64,000 bases of DNA, from contig JASWHV010000008.1 of NCBI GenBank assembly GCA_030760725.1, positions 59,805,671 through 59,869,670 on the forward strand, written 5' to 3'. The translations under genes and the position numbers were made by a program. The notes beneath the pieces are model-generated. The model was given only the letters and a program-made list of their open reading frames with translations, made no database searches and had not been told where the DNA came from. Positions 56,513 through 64,000 of this stretch are shown in pieces; the first letter of the stretch is position 1; each line of letters begins with the position of its first letter. The DNA is from Neostapfia colusana. Lineage: Eukaryota; Streptophyta; Magnoliopsida; Poales; Poaceae.

Positions 56513-57982
56513 TAGGATAATCATAGTGGTGGGATATATCTTCCCACCTAAACACAGTGGTGCTTTTGGAACCATCATCGTTGCTGAAATCTTTCCTCCG
56601 GGTGAGCAGATCATATACGAACACTCGGTTGGAAAGGCTTCCAGCTGATGCTTAACCACGTACGATGCACTTATAAAGTTGTGGGTTCCACCAGAATCAA
56701 AAAGTATGACGATGGCTTGATGGTTGAGGGTAAACGTACCCGCCAGCACGTTGTCTCCCTCTGGGGCGTCCTCATTGTCGAGGTTGCGGACGCCTCCAGT
56801 CCGCTGACCAACCTTCTTCACCGGAGGTCGGCCTCGAGCACCGCCCTGGAGCTGGGCTTGCCCGCTGCTCTGCTGCCCCTGGGGACAGTCCTTCGCGAAG
56901 TGGCCCGCCTGGCCACACGTGAAGCAGGTGAAACGGGGCGGTCCCCTGCTGATCGGTGGACGGAATCCCGGGGCGCGTTGTGGCGGTGGAAACGCCCGGG
57001 GTACCGTCTGCTGCTGCTGTTGCTGTTGCTGTCTTGGTGGTGGCATCGGCGGACGGAACGGAGGTGACTGAAAGGGACGTCCCCCGAACCGTTGCGGTCG
57101 CGCCGGTGGTTGCCACTGCTGCCCGGATGGTGTCCGATACACCATACGGTACTTCTGGGGAGCGCCACTCCCACCGCTGGGTGGAGCGCTGCCCTTCCGC
57201 TGCTCAGCTGCCAACTCCCACTGAGCATCCTCTTGCATGATCGCGGCATTGACTAAGTCGTTGAATGTGCCGCGGTTCCACTGTACGAGATGGGTCTTCA
57301 TTTCGGGGTGCAACCCCCGATAGAAGTGCTCCCTCTTCTTCTCCTCCGTGGAGATGTAGTCTGACGCATACTGCGCCAGATGGTTGAAGTCACGGGAGTA
57401 GTCGTGGGCACTCCTCCCGCCCTGATTCAGCTCCAAGAATTCTTGGAACTTCCTCTTCATTATTCCGGGAGGAATGTGGTAGGCGCGGAACGCCTCCCGG
57501 AACTCTTGCCATTCCACGGCATGGCCAGCCGGACGTGAGGCGACATAGTTCGGCCACCACGCACCAGCGGCACCGTGGAGCTGCTGTGCTGCAAACAGGG
57601 TCTTCTGCCGCTCCGTACATTGGAGCAGCCCGAACTTGGACTCGATGGTCCGCAGCCAGTTATCCGCCTCCAGTGGTTCCTCAGCTTCGGTGAACACTGG
57701 AGGGTGCGTACTCATGAAATCCGAGTACGACACATCACGGGGCTCCCGAGGCCCTCTATCTTGACGTCCCCCCGCCTGGGACGTATTCTGCACGATCGTG
57801 CGGAGCAGGTCGGTTTGCTCCTCACGACCTCCCACCAATGCCGCTATCACATCCGCTAGAGTAAGCGGGGGCGGCGGTGGTGGCTGCTGCTGCAGGGTGC
57901 TGTCGTAGGCCGGTGGCTGGGAGTCATCACCTCCCTGTTGGCTAGAGCCACCAACCTCGTGCGTGGTCCTAGTACGAACCAT
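56508..57982 (-). CDS. gag: Element E gag and start of protease
   Basis: The start at 57982 (MVRTRTTHEVGG) is preferred to the longer open frame because the 69 upstream residues look unlike gag and the ATG is preceded by gttgcag. A Gln/Pro-rich N terminus is followed by the capsid (EADNWLRTIESKF, GAAGAWW), the R/Q/P-rich region, an intact zinc knuckle CFTCGQAGHFAKDC (about 56890-56930) and the protease site ILFDSGGTHNF (DSGG where relatives have DSGA). A single-base change in the run of five G (complement of 56508-56512) shifts the frame, and the protein continues in the next segment. Confidence 0.88.
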
Positions 57983-59810
57983 CTGCAACCACACGACATT
58001 AAACATCAGTCCCGCAACATTTTGCATGCAGTCCAATAGAACTGGGCGTAAAAACATTATGACAACAAAACATGCGAAATATCTCGTAAGTAGATAATGT
58101 AATAACTTTGCACAAGCTACACCATTACCAGACCAAACACAAGTTAGTTTAATCCAACTTGATGAACCCCCTCTTTGGAAGCTCACCATAACTGGGTTTG
58201 GTCACTACGAGACATTACTATCGCTTTGTCATCACGTATAGCACCCTTAGGGTACAACACCCTCTCCAATGAGTTCAACTGTCATTCTTCTGTCAGAATG
58301 ACCAGTGTCTACCTATTCCAAATTTTTATCTGGTTCTGTGCATTTTCATGACTCAAGTTGAATACCAAAGTTAAAGTTAACTTCAGTATCTTTACAACGA
58401 GTACTCATTAGCACTCAGATCCGCTTTGGTTAAAAAGTTATGCTAATTCAAAGTCAACAGAATTCCTGGAAGAATTTTAACAGCACCTCCCTTGGAAGTG
58501 GCTGTTTTCAACCCTGATTTCCATTAAATTCTGTGCTGAAATTTCAGAATCTTTGAATTGCAAAGATGTCACACATCTTCTACTCTCTCTAAGGAGGTAT
58601 TATATGACAATTTTAGATTTTTCTACTGGGAGTTATGTTTGAAAAACAGAACAGTTCAGAGAATGTTTTACTCTGTCCTGGTTCTGGACAGTTTACCTTC
58701 TTCTGGGATTTCAGCCACCTTAAGTTGTGTTTCAGCTCTGGAAGTCTACAACAAAGTTATAGAGTACTTCAATACCTTTCCAGAACTATATAGCACACCT
58801 CTCTGGGCTAAAAGACCTGTGAGTTGTGCTCTGTTAAAGTTCGGCAACCTTGCTGCCCAAAACAGAGCACTCTGCTTTTCATACTTTTGGCTATACTGCT
58901 CCACTATCCCATTCTTATACCCAACCAGGGTCCTAAATGTTGAACCTATAGATTTTAATTCTTTTTTATCATTATTCTCATGCATATGCCTACAATATCT
59001 CGGTACTACGTTCCTCACAAAAGAAAATCCTAACCGGATTTTACCGGCATATACGTCTCAAATGTGGCACTAAACGGTCTCTCGCACACGTTTACTACAC
59101 GGATACTTACGTGGTTAGTACCTGCAGAAGACCACACAATAATGGTGCACGCAATGGTTATTCATTTCAGGCAGTTCCATATTTGAAAGTAAATACAAAC
59201 GCCCGTATCATTGTCATACGGCCGTCCTTGAGTTAGGTCACGTCTCAAAGTACGTGATCGTGTTTCAACACCACACGACGGGGAACCCGAGTAGGTCATG
59301 AACGGGTCGTCACGGTTGGGAATGTTATCAACCCAACAGATACCACCTACTGCCCTGCAGGGCACGCCGATGGCAAGCGCTGCGTATGTCCCCTTGGGCT
59401 ACTTCCAGACGAACACACTCTCGTGTTACTGACCACGCGATGGGGTCTCCACTTACTTGCCTAATACACGGTAGGGATCAGCGTTTCATATGAACTCAGG
59501 AACATGAAGAGTCCAAGAGTTTCATATTGACATCTCACACCAAGCTGTGAGACTCTATCCCTGAACCACGTTCCTCGTCAGGGGGAGCTAACCGAAATTG
59601 AACCGCTTTCGATGGCGTTCCTTACCATACTTACCAGAGTGTAGGTGCGTCGTTACATAATTAAAATTCAGAATTATAACACATAGGTTAGTATTTGCCA
59701 CTTTAAGTAACTATACTAATATAGTCCTTACTTGGGCAGCTACCGATTCCTCACCGTAACCTAAATTTTCCCATAATGTAGTCCTTAAGTACTGTGCTAT
59801 CCCCACTGCA
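57983..59810 (-). other. Untranslated leader of element E
   Basis: About 1.8 kb between the primer site and gag. I see no conserved coding domain on either strand. A plus-strand frame of 171 codons (58558-59073) is antisense to the element and resembles nothing I know. The leader ends in gttgcag before the gag ATG. Confidence 0.6.
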
Positions 59811-59822
59811 GCTCTGATACCA
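59811..59822 (-). other. Primer-binding site of element E (initiator tRNA-Met)
   Basis: The complement of gctctgatacca is TGGTATCAGAGC, three bases from the LTR end at 59826. Confidence 0.9.
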
Positions 59823-59825
59823 GGC

Positions 59826-62800
59826 TGTGGCGGAGCGGAATCTGCTCATCCAGGATCACAGAGGGTGGTGCCGCGTGATGCGACACCCGACAGCACACGT
59901 CATAAGGACATAATATATTACATGGGAAAAACAACTGAAACTGTACAAACAGGTACAAACTTCAGTTACAACTATTGTTTATATTACACAGCGGAAATCT
60001 ACACTATACAACTCACGCCCGCCTATCTAGCAAAAGTGGTTGTCCAGCCCTAGGACAACCCACACTAGCTGCACTCCTCAGCTCAGCGCGGCGTGTACGG
60101 CTCCCACTCAGCCGTGGTCCCCGACGGAGGGTAACCCTCGCCGGTGGACTCGTACTCCGAGTCCATGGGTGGCTCCTCACCTGAAAAACACTTAAGCATC
60201 AACCGTGAGCACGAAGGCTCAGCAAGGCTTAACCGACTCACCTAAGCATGAAACTCTACATGAGGGGTACAATGGACATAGTATAGTAATATTTCAGCAA
60301 AAGGACACGCCTACAAGTTCATCCTTAGTTCATCTTTTAGCAACAAGTTAACAGTTCATGAAATCTGAAATTTAGTAAGCAGTATTTGGTGGCACACATG
60401 TAGCATTACAATTATATCAACCAGCAATATTGAATCAACATGTTTGATCCATTAATCTACGTCACGACTCAGTGACCAAGTGGTACTCTTCACCGTGAGG
60501 GACGGCGAATTGACTCGATATACACCTGCAGGGAAACCCAAAGAGCACGTCACGTACGCCCACCCGTGGAGCTGCACAGCACGCTCACTCGATGTCGTAC
60601 AGGACAACCTTTCACCCAACAGCCCAAACGTCGAACCGGTCGCACCGAAACGAGCAGGAGGTTCCCCACACGGAGCATCTCTCTATGCCCGTTGGCAGAT
60701 TTCCACCTTGCTGCCCTCAGCCTACACCTATAAATCGGTGCGTTATGCCTCGGCGCCCGGAGGTTTAGGCTACATCGGTTTATCGGGGCCCATATATCCG
60801 ATATGCCTTCGGTACGTTCAAACTTGATCAGCATGGGCCGCACACGGCTCGGTCCTCAATCGACACGGACAGGGCTGCGCACACAAGACTCCCTCTTGCT
60901 GCGCCCTAGCCCCTGCCCGGTCTCATTTTCATTACTAATGTGATCTCACATCACTCAACTGAACCCGTGCGTCCCAAGCCTATCTCGCGAGTAGATTCCA
61001 ACTACTCGACGTGTACCAAAGCCCTATGAATCTTTAAGTATAGCCTATCTATTCGAGGTCTTAGACACTACCCTCACTCTTTTAGGAACCTTTGGTTATG
61101 CAAGTGGGGTTTCATTCATCCTATACCTAATGCACATACATACTTCATATGACACATGTAAACAAAGGAAAAACTTATAAAAAGGTTAATGCAAACCGGG
61201 GCTTGCCTTGTTGCTGCTGGTCAGTAGTTAGCTCTTCTTCCGGAAGGAGGAAGTCCAGCACTTCCGGAGTCTCTTCTTCAGTGACTACACGTTTTTGAAA
61301 TACTACATGTTAATTTAAATGCAATGTGTGAACTTGAATGCACAATTGCTAATAACTCTAGCTAGCCCTTCCCTTTGGTTCTGAAATTTTTATTGTGGCT
61401 TGGTAGGGTCCTAACCAGTGTCCTGACCAAGTTTTATTTGAAACAAAGTTCATTTGAACCTTGTACAAATAAAAGCCCATTTGGTCAATATTTGAGCCTC
61501 TGAATAATTCCAGGGGTTTTCATGGCTCCAACCATTACTTTCTGGAAACTAGACTTTAAGATGGTTCTAATGGAGTTGGTTTCATGTCATTTGAAGAATT
61601 CTACAGAAAGTTATGCCCTAATTAAGCTTTGAGAAAATCTGAAAAATGTTTCTGTACATTTTTCTATTTTCTCAGGGCAGTTCTCTTAATCACCCCATTA
61701 GGGTAACTAAATGAACTTGGATGAGTCTGAAAATTTTACTGGGATTTAGGGATTTTCCAATGAACCTCTCAGCCAAATTTCAGAATTTTTCATAAAGTAG
61801 TTCTCCAGATAAAATTCCCAACGGTTTAAACTTTAGGGATTTAATTCTGGAAAACTATTCACTTTGATGAGCTGAATTTGGTATCGTTGGAAAGTTCTCA
61901 GAGAGCTAAATCCAACAAAATTTGGTTCACTCGATTTGGAGCTTTCTAGCCAAAGTTATGAGGATTTGAAGTTTGGAAGAATTCTGAAAGTCGGGGGAAA
62001 AGTTTAAACTCTCGGGGCCCGTGGGGACACGTGTCGAGCGTGGAGGTGTCCGGCACACCGGGGATACCACACGTGTTGAGCGCGGAGGTGTCCGGCACAC
62101 CGGAGCTCACAGGGTATTTGCGCGCCAGCACAGCCGATCCCCGGCCACACCCGATCCCGATTTAAATTCTTCAGCCGCTGACACGTGGGCCAGCCGGCTT
62201 CGTCTTCCTCCCGCCGTTCTCTTGAGCCCGCGCCGCCGACCTTGCCGGAGCAGGCTCGGGGCTCGCCGGCTCGCCGCTGCCGGACCTCCCAGGGGCTGAA
62301 ACTCGCCGCCAGGGGGTTGTCGACGTCGAGGAACACGTCGGTGGTGTCAGGTCGGGCTGGGGGTGACCGGAAATAGCTCGGCGACGTGCCGCTGCCTCGG
62401 TTGAGGTTCGACACCGTCGTCCGTGGTTTCTAAACCCGCCAACACCTCGAACAAACGGCCCTACAGCATCAGTGTACCTCTAGGAAGCTCGACAAGGTGT
62501 CAAAAGGGTTCAGGGATGGCGGCAAGTCGGTCGGCACCGTGTGACCGATCGTGCCCGTCATGACCGCCCTCGATCGAGCTCGAAATTTGTCACTCCTAGA
62601 CAGTTTCACGCTACGTATGCAGAAAAGAACTTGATCGCCGGCTAGTCCAGCGTCTATGTGCAAGATTTGATGACCTCCGAAAGATTATAGAGCAAGGATT
62701 TAAAGAAACCGTACCGGAAGCTTGGGTTACGGTCGCCGGAGCAAAGACTAGAAATTCTCTGCGGATTCTTCACGGTTGGCTTCCAAACTTGGAGGAGAGC

Positions 62801-63517
62801 CGCACGGTGGTCGCGCGCTCCTGTTTCCTCTCTCACTGGACCGTGAAAACGCCTGTGGAACGCTGCCCACGGGCGCCTGACTCTCGGCTGAGGCTAGGTC
62901 GCCGCGGTGGCGATCGTCTTTGGGCAAAGGAGGTCGGAGCTCGGGGTTTCTGGCGTTGGGGAGGTGGAGTGCGACCTCAGGTGGCTGTCTAGCAGCTCAT
63001 GGACGAAGGAGGAGATGATTTTGCTGGTTTTCCCGATTGAGCAGAGAGCTGTGGCGAGAAACAATGTCGCTGCTCGGGTTTGCCCGCGAGAAGATAAAGC
63101 CGGCCGACTCCTGCTCGGCTGAGGCGGTGCCGGTCGCGTGGGGGCGCGAGCCAGCCGCCCTAGGCGCCAGCGCGCGGAGAGGGAAGCAGCTGGTGGCGCT
63201 GGTAGCTGCTCGGTGGCACAGCCGACAGCTGCTCGGTGGAATTTCCCACCGAGACTCTGACTTTGGGTGCAAGTTTCTCCTTCTCCCCTCTATGACATGT
63301 GGGTCACACCCGGGGTTTTAACCTCTGAAATTTACTCCTAATCACTGTTGTAAACAGTGAGCCCCATAATACCCCTGGTGATTCAAATTATTCACCCCTG
63401 AGCAATTGGAATTGAATAGAATTCAAATTGGGTTCGGTTTGAGTGAATTTCAGCACAAGTTCAGTTTTGAATTCAAATAAAGTTTGAATTCATCCCACTT
63501 AGCTCATGTCAAGATCA
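59826..63517 (-). mobile_element. Element E 5' LTR, truncated at its start
   Basis: It matches 38923-42604 of the 3' LTR from tgtggcgg to tgtcaagatcaa. The last 85 bp or so of the left copy (to gcccttaca) are absent. Two G-box units at about 62025-62110 match those of the other LTR, the second changed to cacgtgttg. Without its first bases (minus strand TGTAAGGG) it lacks the integrase-recognised end. Confidence 0.88.
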
Positions 63518-63700
63518 AGTTTAGCCAAACAAAGTTCAAATTTGGGAAACCAAATTTAAACTATGACTTGGTGATTAAGTCTCACATTCAATTGTGCGTA
63601 GCTGGAGATATTTTCAGCAAAAACAGAGATGAAGAGTACATTAGGGGGGAGAAGAGGGCCCACTAGCAAGCAGGCTTAAGACCGAAGGCAGCTCGGGCGA
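63518..63700. other. Unassigned 183-bp segment between two LTRs
   Basis: It matches neither E LTR nor any other part of the window that I could find. It includes a purine-rich taggggggagaagaggg near 63641 and ends gctcgggcga before the F LTR; ggcga (63696-63700) would be the TSD of F. No gene is visible. Confidence 0.4.
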
Positions 63701-64000
63701 TGTAAGGGCCTCAGTTTTTGACACAAAATTGATGTGTTCATCACCACACCACACACCTCATTTGAGGAATGATGATGAACACAAATGAAGAGCAAGTAAC
63801 CACCATCAACATGCTCATTAGAGAACAAACTCACACATTGCAAAAGTGGTATTTCCCACATGTGATATAGGTGGGCTGGACATATGAAAACTAGTACACT
63901 TTGCTAAGGATGTCCATGCCAAGTTTCACCCAAATTCAAAACCTTTTTGAGGTCATTTTGGGTATAGTTAGAAAGAGGGCAGTTTGAAACCATATTCAAA
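63701..64000 (+). mobile_element. Head of another E-related LTR (element F), plus strand
   Basis: It starts tgtaagggcctcagttttt and shares gtgttcatcaccacaccacac with the minus-strand beginning of the E LTR, then diverges. It runs off the window. Orientation is opposite to E, so the two LTR heads face each other. Confidence 0.7.

Larger units (their letters stand above)
38923..63517 (-). mobile_element. Element E: Ty3/gypsy chromovirus on the minus strand, split by element D
   Basis: LTRs lie at 38923-42689 (3') and 59826-63517 (5', truncated). The left TSD is tatgc (38918-38922). A tRNA-Met primer site (complement of 59811-59822), gag, pol and PPT are in order on the minus strand. The pol C terminus is separated by the D insertion (42973-53655). 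It has about one frameshift in protease, stops in RT and integrase, and one more frameshift near the pol end, so it is inactive. The LTRs differ by a little over 1% by eye. The right end cannot be matched to the left TSD, because the LTR loses its last 170 bp or so. Confidence 0.9.

Noticed and set aside
57983..58189. 69-residue N-terminal extension of E gag
   Set aside because: The composition is unlike gag, and the next ATG (57982) has better context and matches the gag start of relatives.
58558..59073. 171-codon plus-strand frame in the E leader
   Set aside because: It is antisense to the element, in a non-coding leader, with no recognisable domain.

Overview
The window is plant nuclear DNA made up entirely of retrotransposons. 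Several LTR retrotransposons are stacked inside one another. I see no host gene, RNA gene or CRISPR array. The families point to a grass: Ty3/gypsy chromoviruses of the Tekay/Del type, with a chromodomain at the end of pol, and a Sirevirus-like Ty1/copia element. The species cannot be read from the sequence. Boundaries were set by TG...CA termini, paired LTRs, 5-bp target-site duplications (TSDs), tRNA-Met primer sites (TGGTATCAGAGC) and polypurine tracts (PPTs).

Left nest (1-32293). The oldest layer is a decayed minus-strand gypsy element, H (LTR 27734-30283, pol remnant 30284-32293). A minus-strand LTR, G1 (2036-2288 plus 24696-27733), lies inside the H LTR. G1 was hit by a D-family LTR (371-2035), itself hit by an A-family LTR (ends at 370), and by copia element B (2289-24695, TSD catgt). 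B carries in its 5' LTR a nearly intact chromovirus, A (3203-15898, TSD ttcta).

Right nest (32294-64000). An H-family LTR start on the plus strand (32294-32561) is interrupted by a second G LTR (G2, 32562-38922). G2 holds a D-family solo LTR (35110-38098, TSD acctc) and the minus-strand chromovirus E (38923 to about 63517). The last part of E pol is split by a complete D element (42973-53655, TSD gaaca). The window ends in the head of another LTR, F (from 63701), facing the truncated E LTR.

Element A needs only one frame correction to read gag, protease, reverse transcriptase, RNase H, integrase and chromodomain in series. It also has an extra ORF ahead of gag (6869-7648). The first 22 codons of that ORF align without gaps, from the Met, to the tail of histone H3, including the TARKSTGG core around Lys9. 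A chromodomain element that encodes an H3K9-tail look-alike is the most interesting thing here. Other signals are 48-bp-periodic arrays of G-box/ABRE motifs upstream of the LTR TATA boxes, two short dyad elements kept across four LTR families (one with a compensated base-pair change), splice-acceptor-like sequence directly before every chromovirus ORF start, and very uneven divergence between the two LTRs of A.
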